From Synanceia verrucosa (Eukaryota > Chordata > Actinopteri > Perciformes > Synanceiidae): 64,000 nt of DNA. The stretch covers positions 18,793,335-18,857,334 of the forward strand of contig CM056562.1 in the NCBI GenBank assembly GCA_029721515.1, read 5' to 3'. Of the stretch, positions 22,926 through 33,888 are shown in pieces (within the stretch, counting starts at the first letter, position 1; each line of letters opens with the position of its first letter). The notes below the pieces were generated by a model. That model did not search any database. It had not been told where the DNA came from and saw only the letters and a program-made list of their open reading frames with translations. Both the position numbers and the translations under genes were made by a program.

Positions 22926-24472
22926 AATAAGCTGGCCTGGAGGGTTTAACTTAACTTAGTCAGCTGTGCCATGGAGAACGCATTTGTGGAATTAACTTTT
23001 GCAGTGTTTATTCCTGGAAAAGGGGCACTCATGTTAATTATGGGTCAGACATCATTGGGTTGACTTGATAAGCAGGTCAGCAGAATTAAACTGTGAGGCA
23101 TGAATGCACACAAATCCCTCATGTTCATACCTTGACACTTAGGTGTTTTGATTTATTCAGTTTTGTTTTTCTGCTCAGCCTCTTGAAGTTGGTGACAGTC
23201 TGAGGAGGAGTTATGTTCATCTCAGGACTTTGAGCTCCACCTGCTGGATGCTCTTTTTCTACAGACCATCCCTCACATTTCTGCTTTTGCCTTGGATATT
23301 TGAGGACATTTTCAAATACAGAGCACACTTTATCAAGCTTCACCGCTGAGAGGAACTCCAACCATTGAACTCTCACTGGTTAAACATTATTTCACACTTA
23401 ATTTAAACATCTCAAAAGACACATTTACTGAAATTTCTTTTTGAAATCTTCCACTCTGATCATGCAGTTTGTCTGTAGAGTTATGACTCCATGCTTGAGA
23501 TGTAAAAGAATAACAGGATTAAAGGAATATCTGTTATTTTAGGGGTCACATCAACACATGTCTCAGGAACTCTGTCTATAAGGCTGAAAGTGCACACTTA
23601 CTTGCGAGTACAGATGACTTAATTTGCCAGATTTGTGATTTTTGGGTTGGTACCCGTCATACCCGAAAGTCAATTGGGCATATTCAGTTCAACTAACTGG
23701 CATCACGGCTGGACTATAACATTAACTTTGGTTTTGATCCAAGACAGAGTAATTTCTGGGTAACTCACAGTTCTTCTGATCTGATCAGCATCTTTATATT
23801 GTTTGTAAAATCTACCAGCATTCAGGAAGAAGTGTTTAAATTAAGAAAACAAAAGGAAGGTAACAATAAGCTGAGACCACAGCATTTCCCTGAATAAACT
23901 GGCAGATACACACATGTAAAAATCCAGGGATGCTGCATTTAAAAGTGGAGATATATATTATTTTTTTTGTTATTGTGTTGATTGATTTCTTCTTCATGAC
24001 CCCAGTTTCCTTCCTGTTACCATATATGGTGATAGAATCTCAGTAATCTCTCTATTGGGCTCTGGACTCAAGGAGCTGAGCTGATTCTGCTAAACATAAG
24101 CACATTGCTATTTGTGGAGATATTCCTGTTTGGAGTCGTTGTCATTGATATTGATTTTGGCTTAGGTTTTTATGCCGTATGCCATCCCTGATGCAATCTC
24201 TAGGGGGATACATGTTTTGGTGGTGGGAAAAAAAAACAGGCGGAAACCCCACGGGAACACAGGGAAAACATGCAAATCTGTGACCTTCTTGCCATACATG
24301 GTCCTACATCATTTGATATAAAAGTCTCTGACAGATGTAAAACACAAGTGTTTTAGCACTGGCCGCACAGGTGTGACAGTTAGTTAGAAAACAGTAAACC
24401 ACACATATCCATGTAGTATAAACAATAGGATGCACAGGATTATATCTGAGTTTTAAGACACAAGAAACCAGA

Positions 24473-24525
24473 ATTTAAAGGGACAGTAGGGTTTAGAGTT
24501 ATCTAGTGGTGTGATTGAAACCAAC
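24473..24525 (-). mobile_element. fragment of a dispersed repeat (TTTAAAGGGACAGT end)
   Basis: TTTAAAGGGACAGTAGGGTTT followed by ATCTAGTGGTGTGATTGAAA is the reverse complement of the right end of the copy at 37564-37751 (CACCACTAGATGCCACCAAA, CCCTTTAAGT). A third piece is at 45236-45280. Confidence 0.55.
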
Positions 24526-26800
24526 GGAGTTCTCCTCTGCTCACTCCTCCTTTTCCAAGAATATGGTAACGTGAGCTGTTGAGTGCATCCTTACAATAAT
24601 ATTCACACAATAAAATACACATCTGCATTCACAGAACTGGTGGAAATGGTCATTCATAGTGATGACTGCTGGCATATCGACCTGCTGTGTTCAAATCTGA
24701 ATGTCTTCTTCTGTAATTTTCTGACTCTCTACGGTGGTAAAACAGAACTGAGTATATTTTCATACGTCAACTCAACATGTACAGTATGTCTATTGGACAG
24801 TTTAAACATCAAGTGTTAGCAATTACCATGGAGAACACTGCACCGGAAGAATGTGAAGTGCAACACTTGTGTGGAGAAGGCGGCTGAATAAAGACCTCCC
24901 TACCTTCCTGTCAGTGTAATCCCTCACTCCATTTCCTACATTATATGAATGGAGGCATCACTTATTCATGTGTTGTGGACAGGGGAAATTAATTTGCTCG
25001 TATTGCTCAGCACAGATTTGGGTTGGGCAGCACCATTCAATCTCACTGGAGTCTACTGTCATTAGCTCTGACTGTAACCTGCAGGTCAGAAACATTACTG
25101 TAAAACTGTTCTGCTTCATTTAAACTGCTTTGTGACCCTGGACGTGCAGTTTACTTGTTTTAACGCCACTTAACTCACTATATCAAGCCTTTCTTGGCTT
25201 GAGTGCATCAAATTTAGATTATGCATCCTATTAAATACAAGCTCAACCCTCACCCTGCTGACAGTCATGTGCTTCAAAGGGAAGCGGGATTTGGTTTCTG
25301 GAGGTCTGGAGGAAATCAGTGTCATTTGGATGTTGATGCAGTTTTGTTTCCATCCTGCTGCCACAAGATGGCAACCTTGCTGTTGTCACTGCGTGATTTA
25401 CCCTGGATACTATACAATCAGAGGGTTGATGTTCCATAATTTCTTGTGACATACACCAAAAATTTAATGTAAAGAATACTTTTTAATATTCAATTGATCT
25501 AATTCTAATTTAATTACATTTTTTATTATTATTTTTAGGTATATGAGCACTTACGTTAAATCATAATTTGAACATGAAATGTGAGCTGCATGCCACACAA
25601 AAGAATCTGTCTGCATCTATCCATCTATCCACTGATCTGCATCCAAATCTATTTGAGTACTGAGTGAGAGCCCATGCCCAAATATCATCTGTCAGCACCT
25701 ATATGATTTGTTATAGATTACTGGATGTCAGACCAGCAGCTTGCTGCAATATATTAAAGTTCACATGCTTCTCTTTGATTGACACAAAATGATCCTGGTA
25801 GAATAAACTTGCCTGTAGACTAAGTAAATAAAAATGTAAAATAAATAGTCAGATGTGAATTCATTTTACTCTCTTCAGTCAAAGATGTGTTTCTCATTTC
25901 TAGCAGAACTGATGTGATATGATGGTATTGTCATCAAGGCCTTTGTCCTTCAGATCCAAGTGAATCACATCATCCTGGACACAGTAGTAAGTTATGTGGA
26001 TTGTTTGCAGATGACACAGCACAGACCTGGTAGGAGAGGATCCGTGTTGACTAAAATATTGTGAATCACTCCTGGCAGGAGAATCAGTGCTAATGCAATT
26101 CTCTTTCATTTCCTCTCATAAGCACAAATTAGATCAGAGTGGCTCGGAGATGTAAAAGCTAATGTGTTTGGACTTCTGGTGATTTCCCCCCTGAAACTCA
26201 CCCTCTACTCCAGCTAACTACTACATTACTCACACCACTTCCACTTCCCATTACGCCCTGTGTCACATGTTCATGAATGATCAGGCTCCAGGAGATGACC
26301 TCATGTGTGGGTGCGAGTGACTGTATGAATGCTCCTTTGAGACACTTTAATTATTCTAAGAATTACTTTGGTACAAGCTATGACACATATGGTGTGGGCT
26401 AAAAAAAAATGCCACAACTGATTCTACAGCACTCGAGGCCTTGAGAGAGAGTCAGTATTAAGTGTTTTGTTTTGGGTTAACACCATCCTACCATTTCCAT
26501 AAATAAATGCATTTATTACTTGTTTCCAACATTACCTGGCCCAGGTTTATTACTGAAGCTCTAAAGTGAAATAACGAACGTTTTGACTCATTTTGACACA
26601 TGAAAATTCTTAAATGCACTTATCATGTCAGTTAATAAAAATGATGCAGCATTTTTGACTTATGCTATATATTTGTATATACTATACAGTTAGTATAAAA
26701 ACTAAGCATCATCTTTTTGGTTATGTAGTTTCTGAGAAAAAATAATGTGTAAGAATAATTAAGTATTATGATATAGATCACAAAATGTGATACATACAGT

Positions 26801-26839
26801 ATAATAAAGGGTTGTCTTATCTTGTCTTATCTTATCTTG
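26801..26839 (+). repeat. (TCTTR)n tail after AATAAAGGG
   Basis: ATAATAAAGGGTTGTCTTAT followed by further TCTTA/TCTTG units. It probably marks the 3' end of a short retrotransposed fragment, like 8431-8516. Confidence 0.5.
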
Positions 26840-26994
26840 CACACTGCAGATAATGAGGGATATTCAGGACAGGAGTAGATCGTGACATTTATTTATAGTT
26901 ACATTACAACGCACAGTGCAAACCTGGGTGACATGAGTTGGCCTGACTGTTAGACTTTATCTCTCCACCATCAATTCACCTCGCCACCATCACT

Positions 26995-27260
26995 TCGTCT
27001 CTCCACCTTTCTGCCAGCGGGGAGCTTCCTCCTCCTCTCGCGCTCATTGGTTCTCCGTGGGCATTCCCTATCCTCGTGCGCCGTCGGAAACGCTCGGCTC
27101 TTTCCGCCCCTCCATTGGGCTGATCCGCTGTCAGTCGGCTTCCCTTCGCTCTGCACATCGTCCGCCTCCCCGGCTCTGTCTGCCTGCACCGCCGTCACAT
27201 TGGCTGCTAGCAGTGGTAGCGACCACGGCAGGAAAGGAGACCCACACCATGATGAAGAAA
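26995..27260 (+). promoter_or_regulatory. socs5: CpG-rich, TATA-less promoter of socs5
   Basis: A local island rich in CpG in an AT-rich setting. Three inverted CCAAT boxes (ATTGG) stand at 27046, 27114 and 27199, spaced 68 and 85 bases apart, which is typical of NF-Y promoters without TATA. No other gene start is nearby, and the plus-strand socs5 coding exon lies 5 kb downstream behind an intron, so I assign it to socs5. The transcription start is probably within 27100-27260. Confidence 0.55.
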
Positions 27261-27487
27261 GGGCTTTCGCGGCGACTAAAGAATAACTCAGCCTTTTAAT
27301 TATGTTTGACTAGTATTTAACGAGTTGATTTTAAAGCATTCGGGATGATACCATCAAGTATCCGCGTACCTTTAGCGCCTTCATCCGACACCGTGGTCCG
27401 CAAGGGGGATGTATGCCTGACTTCTCTTAATAGCCATTTTTTACAGACAAAGAGAGCCGTTGAATAGAGCTTTCAAAAGGCACACGG
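27230..27487 (+). other. socs5: probable non-coding exon 1 of socs5
   Basis: Downstream of the CpG promoter a good donor, CGG|GTAAGAT, occurs at 27488. The socs5 coding exon has a good acceptor (TTATCTTCAG) just before 32178, and mammalian SOCS5 has its coding region in a single exon behind untranslated 5' exon(s). The left limit is a guess. Confidence 0.4.
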
Positions 27488-27599
27488 GTAAGATATGAAC
27501 TCTAGAAACAAATCACTACTTGTCAAGCATGTTACGTTTGTCCACTCTGCATCTTTAATTATCGCAGCACAACTTGAATTATTTGTGTTAATTTGGTGT

Positions 27600-27940
27600 G
27601 TGTCGTTTTTCCTTAAGCTAACACACTAGCCCCCGCTAGCTGATTAGCCGACGCTAGCTAAAAAGCTAGAAACTCTAGGAAATGCTAACAGTTAGCATTT
27701 TTTTGACAGCTCGCAAGCCTGAACCGCAAGTTAGCGAAACGGCTCGCATTTAACGTTAAGATAGCTTAGACCTCTTTCTGAAATGTTATTACGCATCCGA
27801 CTGGTGTCACCAAGCCAACTTGGCGAATATGAGGCCGACTAACGTTAACTTCGTGGCTGTAACTAGCTATATTCAGCGGTACTGGCTGTGGATTGCTAGC
27901 GTGTTAGCACGTCGGCTAACGTGGCTGGGACCAGAGAAAA
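27600..27940. repeat. GCTAGC / GCTAAC / AACGTTA-dense segment
   Basis: More than a dozen copies of short related words (GCTAGC, GTTAGC, GCTAAC, TAACGTTA) sit without a fixed period just downstream of the socs5 CpG island. Many are self-complementary. Confidence 0.6.
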
Positions 27941-30900
27941 GTGGGGCCTCCAGAAACGTAAAGGCCTCCCAACCATTTCTATACCCCAGCCGTAATAACG
28001 TTATCTCGTCAGCCGTGTGTCTTCTTTTTGACATTAAGTTAGTGGTGAAACATCCATTAGGCCTATCTGTCAATGTAGTAAACGTTAACTTTTCTATTCA
28101 CGTCCATCTGTATGACAAAATCACACTCAACAGAGTTCTGCTGTATTATTTTAGTGTAATTAACTTTATCTTTAAAGAGTTTTAAAATGGAAGTTAATTT
28201 ATAGTTAGCTAGTTAGTGTAGCTAGTCTTGTGTCTGACTTGAATGCCTATTGACCAGTTACTCTGTAAAGACTCCCAAACAAAGGACAAAATAGCAATAT
28301 ATATTATACAGACAATATTATATTGTTAATGTACTGCTGAACAATGTAATATGGAGTTGCAGGTATGTTTGAGTAGTCATAGTTTTGATTTTTTTTTCCC
28401 AAAAATTGGATAATTTGCCATATCATTTCCAGTGAAACTTAATAGTTGCTGAGATTCAAATGATAATGACTTATCAGTCATTTACAGACCCTGTGTGGCT
28501 TTCTGCCGTCCCACGTATCTTTCAGACTGCAAAATGCTGCAGATATCTCATTAACTCTGGTCTGGTCTGTGCAGAGAAGGCGTCCTTGCCTTGTCTGTAA
28601 TCTTGTCTTCTCTACAGCCCTCTCATAGATCCCAGGAGAAAGGGTGTGTTGGGCTGCTGGAGAGCAGAAGTAGCCCAGTTCTGTTTCAGGGCGGCTTTAA
28701 ATGGTTGTGGACTGGATCACACTACTGGTGTGACTATTGTTATCAATGAAAACAATCATAAAGGATTATCTAGGACAACTATAGTTTTAAATGCTCAATC
28801 TTAAGTTAGCTGAGTGCAGATCTGCAAGTTGAGATGCCCTTGTGGTTGGTGTCCTGCTGTGCTGTAGACAACCATGAGATTATAATGTTGCTTCAATGAT
28901 AACGCAAGAGTCAAACTTCATAAGTTAGTGATTTTGCAGTGAAGTACTAATAAACACACACACACACACATATATCTATATATACACACAGACACTATAT
29001 GAAGAATCTCCACTATTGCTGATGCAAAAGGAGTTAAAAGTTGAATTGTGTCAACTATAATAAAGTTAGAGGGCACTATTAATGGTTAATTTCCCTGTTT
29101 GTGGGACTAATAAAATAAATCTTATCTTCACAAAGTTGTAGAGACTCTTGCCCCCTCTGTGTCTTCGCCACTAGAGCTTTTCACTGTTTGTATTTTTGAG
29201 GCGATTTGCAAGCTTAGGGATAAAACACCAACCCGGATGGAAAATCTGGCCTCTCTAGATGTAGCTGATATAACATTAGCCTCACAATTCCAGTCCATCA
29301 TGGAGGGAAGACCGCAGGGTGTGAACATGTCATTTTAGCTCATAGATCAGTGTTTTTATGTTGGCAGTACAATTACGGAATCGAAACAAATCCTTGCGAA
29401 TTTAGGTTTGCAGCTGGCGCCAACAACAACTTTGATGAATGAGAGACAGTTTGCATGTTTTGCTTTCTAAAATTGAATTGGCTGAACAAATAGTTCAAGT
29501 ACATTTTGAGTAATGTTACTCCTTTGGATGATAGTCGAAGTTTCAGGCAGATTTAGCCCAGAGGATTTTATCAGGCGTTGTCAACACTATTCCAGTTGAG
29601 GCACCATACTGAAACCACACTTAAGTAATTTGAACAACCCTACAGTTAATGTTAGTTTTTGATTTGAGTTATATATGTTGAATGTATATGTTAAAAAGTG
29701 TTATTGGACTCATTGGAATATATTTATATATACTATTATAATATATTAATATTATATATAATATTTAAGAAATGTCAGTCATCACACAGACTCTCTAGCT
29801 GTAGAAAGAAGTTTTTTAAAAGGCACTTAAAAATGTCATATAATAATATTCAGTGTTCAGCAAATGCTCACAATTGAGAACTAGCAAATGGCAGTATTTC
29901 CATTGTAAAATGTAATTGCGCTAGTTAAGTTACGTCTGGAAATAGAAAATTGTAATTTGGCATGAAATAATTTGCGTGTCTCTGGGCAGCTCCTTTCACT
30001 ATGGATACAGTGAGTCCGAGTCTGTGGGCATAGTGCCATTTATTTTCCTTACAACAGGAATGGCATAATAAAGGGTGTTGCTTACCTTGATGATGTGTTT
30101 GAGTTCACCTAAACTGGTATTATCGCCTCATACCCACAGCAGTCCATCTAGGTAATGGAAACTGCTGCTGTTACTGTTGTTCAGTATCCCACAGTTTTTT
30201 ACCACATATTTTCAATGATTTGACAATTTAAATATTCTCACATAGAAGCCTATTGTGTATTTAGTACTGATCAATTTGCATATCATATATAAAAGACTGT
30301 AAGACAACATGTGAAAGAATGGAAGCAGGAATATTATTCCTAATACCACCTGCCATCATTGCAAACAACAGTTTTAGCTGCACACTATCACCACAACAAT
30401 ACCAACACTCCTAAACTAAGAATAGTAAATATAAGGTAATTAATCTGAAATACTTTCATGTAGGATATGAAAATAATGCTCATATGTGTTAAGAATTAGA
30501 ACTTTGTAATCAAATTGAGTTGCAAATACCTCCTGCCTGCTGATGTTTGTGTTTCTGTGATTACATTGGCTTTATTATTTACAGCAGAGTTAAAGTTTTG
30601 AACGCAGTTTGGAGTCTATCATTTCGTCATGAGTTCGTCTGCTCCTCCTGTCCTCGTTAGTTTAAAGTGTTTCGTTTAGGAGTATAGTCAATTGTGTATT
30701 TTTGTACTGTTTCTTCCCCTTGGGAGACGTCAAACGGGGCAGAAAGTGCTTACTCTGCTTATTGTGCAGGGGTACATGGAGCACAGAATAGGAGATAAAC
30801 TAGAGCAAATGAGTCATGTAACATTTAGTGATGTAGCTACCTCTACTGCGTGAAATAATTTTTCATAGCAAAAGAGCTGTTTATTGTAGAAAACATCACA

Positions 30901-32177
30901 AACATCGATTGACTCTCAATCGGAGAGACGCCGTCTTTCATGAGTACAAAGCGAGTCGATGAGGAGGACGATACCTATGTCACGAGTTTGTTAGTGATAG
31001 CCTTGGAACTGCCCTCAGCAAATCAGCATAATCAGTCATGTGCTGAAGACCACGCTAGCTTCCTGTGCATCACAAAGCCCGTCTATCACAGCTTGACTGT
31101 GCAAATCCATAATGTCTTAATCAACGTTATGAGACAAACTTCAATCGGGGGGCAGGTCGACATGATAACCAGTCGTCGGGTGGCTGCTTTTAGCCCAGAG
31201 AAAGAAAAGAAGTAGGGAAGCGACGAGCTACAGAGTGTCCAAAATCCTTTCTTGTGTGCCTTTTAGCTTAGTGAATTTCACATGTAGTCAATGTTGACAG
31301 GGTTAGGGATTTACATTTTCAACAAGAACTCCCATGATTGAAGTGTATGTAAGTACTGTATAATGTGCTGATTGCAGCTGATACTCAAAAATTAAGTCAA
31401 AGTCAGATAATGCTACATGTCACTTTAAGTGGTAGATGCCCAAACAGTGTTGTTATTCATTTTTAGGATCAAAGAGCTAAACGTGATCGTGAAGGCTTAC
31501 AGTTTTTGGATATTTTACATATTGGCAAGTTTTTCAAGTATCTGACAGTTTGCTGAAATGATTTGAATTTATTGGCAGTACCAATATGTGTACTAATAAA
31601 TACAGAAACCGTGACATAAATAGGGAGATGAATGCTGCATTTTGGTGTCCTTAAATGCTCTGTGGCGTTTGGCACATCATCTACCTGTGGTGACTTTGCT
31701 CGCTATAAAACTTGTACTATTTCGACATTACTGCTACACTACCACTTCCAAATCCCTGCCAAAATCTAGTGGAATGATAAATCAACGGCATATATGAGTG
31801 TGTATATACATGTACATCTGCCCTATCTGCTGCAGTTACCGGGAAAGTTTTTGGTCAGGTCTAGACTGGCTCTGTAATACAGTACATACCAGCAGATCAG
31901 CTGTGAGCAGATCCTGGGTTCATTTATAGCTGTGGCCTTGTGTCCCTGCATGTCTGCCTGGCAACTCCTAACTCTGCTGTTCCAACTACTCAAGCTCACC
32001 CACCTCTCAGACTCTTTGGCCCCATTATACTCGCACCATGTCAAATTACTAGATACACAGTAGTCTGGGGAATTTAAATGTAGGACATTCTTAATGCAAC
32101 TCGTGCCCCCGTGTTAAATGTAGGCGCCACTGCTGTCCACCTGTGACTTAATCATTTTTGTCTCTGGTTATCTTCAG
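27941..32177. other. remainder of socs5 intron 1, no supported gene
   Basis: AT-rich intronic sequence. It has a short (CA)n/(TA)n patch at 28955-28990. A 91-codon open stretch at 30940-31215 sits in unusually CpG-rich sequence (see findings), but no domain is recognisable. Confidence 0.5.
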
Positions 32178-32196
32178 GTCCCAGGGGCTCCTGTTG

Positions 32197-33888
32197 ATGA
32201 AGAAAGTGGGCAACATGTGGAGCAACCTGAAGAGCAAATGCCAGACACTCTTTCACAACAATAGTTCAGGACCCAGTGAAAGCAGGGTGGAGGCTGATGC
32301 CATCCACTGTGTGGTTGATCTTGGCCAAGGTGGCAGCTCAGGTGAGTCTCAGGCGTCGGGAACCTCCAGTCCATCTCGGAGCCTTTTACCAGTGCCAATG
32401 GTGACCGCAGGACGCCGCCACCATAACTGTGTGTCGGACATCCCTCAGATAGTCGAGATTACAATCGATAAGGACACAGAGGATGTGCGGGTGGGATCAG
32501 GCGGCGTTCCCCTGGCTCGGAGAGACTCCTACTCCCGCCATGCTCCATGGGGGGGCAAGAAAAAACACTCATGTTCCACGAAAACCCAGAGCTCTCTGGA
32601 GGCAGATAGGCGGTCTGGCCGCTTACGGGGAAATGGAAACCGTAGGGACAGGCGCTATGGAGTCACCTCCATCCAGGAGATGAGCGACTCTGTATCCGGA
32701 GGACGGAGTCTGAATGCTCGGTCTTTGCGCCAACGACTGAGTGATACAGTAGGGCTGTGCTTACCCATGCCTGCCCGTAGACGCTCCCGTTCGTCTAAGA
32801 ACCCTATCACCCCAAAACGTAAGATCCACCTGACTGAGCTCATGCTGGAGACCTGCCCCTTCCCACCAGGCTCGGACCTTGCCCACAAGTGGCACTTGAT
32901 CAAGCAACACACAGCACCGGTCAGCCCGCATTCCTCCACCGCCCTGCTGGATGCCTTTGACCCGGCTCATCCGTCTCCTGAGGATGAGGAGGAACGTCTG
33001 CGTGAGCGCCGCAGGCTTAGCATTGAGGAAGGTGTGGACCCACCACCTAATGCACAGATTCACACCCTAGAGGCCTCTGTGCCGGGCTCCTCTCTCTACA
33101 AACTGGGACCAAAGATGGCTCCTGGCATGGGAGAGGCCTCTGGGGAAGGCCGGGTCTCCGGGGCTGGCAGCTCTGTGGGTGCTGGATCATCAGGGGCCTG
33201 TGGGCCGATGTTGGGGGCATCAGTGTCAGCCCAGGACTGTGACTCTGAGGAGGATTCGACCACCCTCTGTCTGCAGGCCAGGAGGCCCAAGCAGAGGCAT
33301 GCCTCTGGGGACGGTCACCTGAGCAGGCAGCAGCCCGGGCCCTGGAAGGTTCACACTCAGATTGACTATATCCACTGCCTGGTGCCAGACCTGTTGCAGA
33401 TCACAGCTCTGCCCTGCTACTGGGGCGTGATGGACCGCTACGAGGCTGAGGCGCTGCTGGATGGACGGCCAGAGGGCACCTTCCTGCTGCGTGACTCCGC
33501 CCAGGAGGACTACCTCTTCTCCGTTAGCTTCCGCCGTTACAACCGCTCACTGCACGCCCGCATTGAGCAGTGGAACCACAACTTCAGCTTTGACGCCCAC
33601 GACCCTTGTGTTTTCCACTCTTCCACCGTCACAGGACTGCTGGAGCACTACAAGGATCCCAGCGCCTGCATGTTTTTTGAACCGCTGCTTACGGCGCCTC
33701 TCCATCGGACCTTTCCCTTTGGCCTGCAGCACCTGGCACGAGCCGCCATCTGCCGCTGGACCACTTACGATGGTATAGGCTCTCTGCCGCTGCCCCCTGC
33801 CCTGCAGGACTTCCTCAAGGAGTATCACTATAAACAGAAAGTACGAGTTCGCTGGCTGGAGAGGGAACCACCACTCAAGGTCAAATAG
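32197..33888 (+). CDS. socs5: suppressor of cytokine signalling 5
   Basis: A single coding exon gives 563 residues (human SOCS5 is 536). The start MKKVGNMWSNLK aligns with the known N-terminus; the open frame extends 13 codons upstream only across the intron acceptor ending at 32177. Conserved parts: the long SOCS4/5-type N-terminal region (IPQIVEI, RRDSYSRHAPWGGKKKHSC, RKIHLTELMLETCPF, RRRLSIEEGVDPPPNAQIHT), an SH2 domain at about 407-502 with FLLRDS and phosphotyrosine-binding Arg432, and a C-terminal SOCS box at about 510-558 (LQDFLKEYHYKQKVRVRWLE) for elongin B/C and cullin-5 binding. The family curbs IL-4, EGFR and JAK signalling by ubiquitin-linked turnover. A Gly/Ser-rich stretch near residues 318-345 accounts for much of the extra length. 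The duplicate (a or b) cannot be decided here. Confidence 0.97.
   Translation: MKKVGNMWSNLKSKCQTLFHNNSSGPSESRVEADAIHCVVDLGQGGSSGESQASGTSSPSRSLLPVPMVTAGRRHHNCVSDIPQIVEITIDKDTEDVRVGSGGVPLARRDSYSRHAPWGGKKKHSCSTKTQSSLEADRRSGRLRGNGNRRDRRYGVTSIQEMSDSVSGGRSLNARSLRQRLSDTVGLCLPMPARRRSRSSKNPITPKRKIHLTELMLETCPFPPGSDLAHKWHLIKQHTAPVSPHSSTALLDAFDPAHPSPEDEEERLRERRRLSIEEGVDPPPNAQIHTLEASVPGSSLYKLGPKMAPGMGEASGEGRVSGAGSSVGAGSSGACGPMLGASVSAQDCDSEEDSTTLCLQARRPKQRHASGDGHLSRQQPGPWKVHTQIDYIHCLVPDLLQITALPCYWGVMDRYEAEALLDGRPEGTFLLRDSAQEDYLFSVSFRRYNRSLHARIEQWNHNFSFDAHDPCVFHSSTVTGLLEHYKDPSACMFFEPLLTAPLHRTFPFGLQHLARAAICRWTTYDGIGSLPLPPALQDFLKEYHYKQKVRVRWLEREPPLKVK

Larger units (their letters stand above)
22930..26950. 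other. intergenic region between rhoq and socs5
   Basis: No supported gene. In particular I see no exon resembling pigf or cript, which sit here in human. It holds a repeat fragment at 24473-24525 and a pentanucleotide-tailed fragment at 26801-26839; the rest is AT-rich sequence without recognisable structure. Confidence 0.6.

Noticed and set aside
32158..32196. 13 extra N-terminal codons in the socs5 frame
   Set aside because: They begin at TTG and cross the intron acceptor ending at 32177; the known N-terminus starts at the ATG at 32197.
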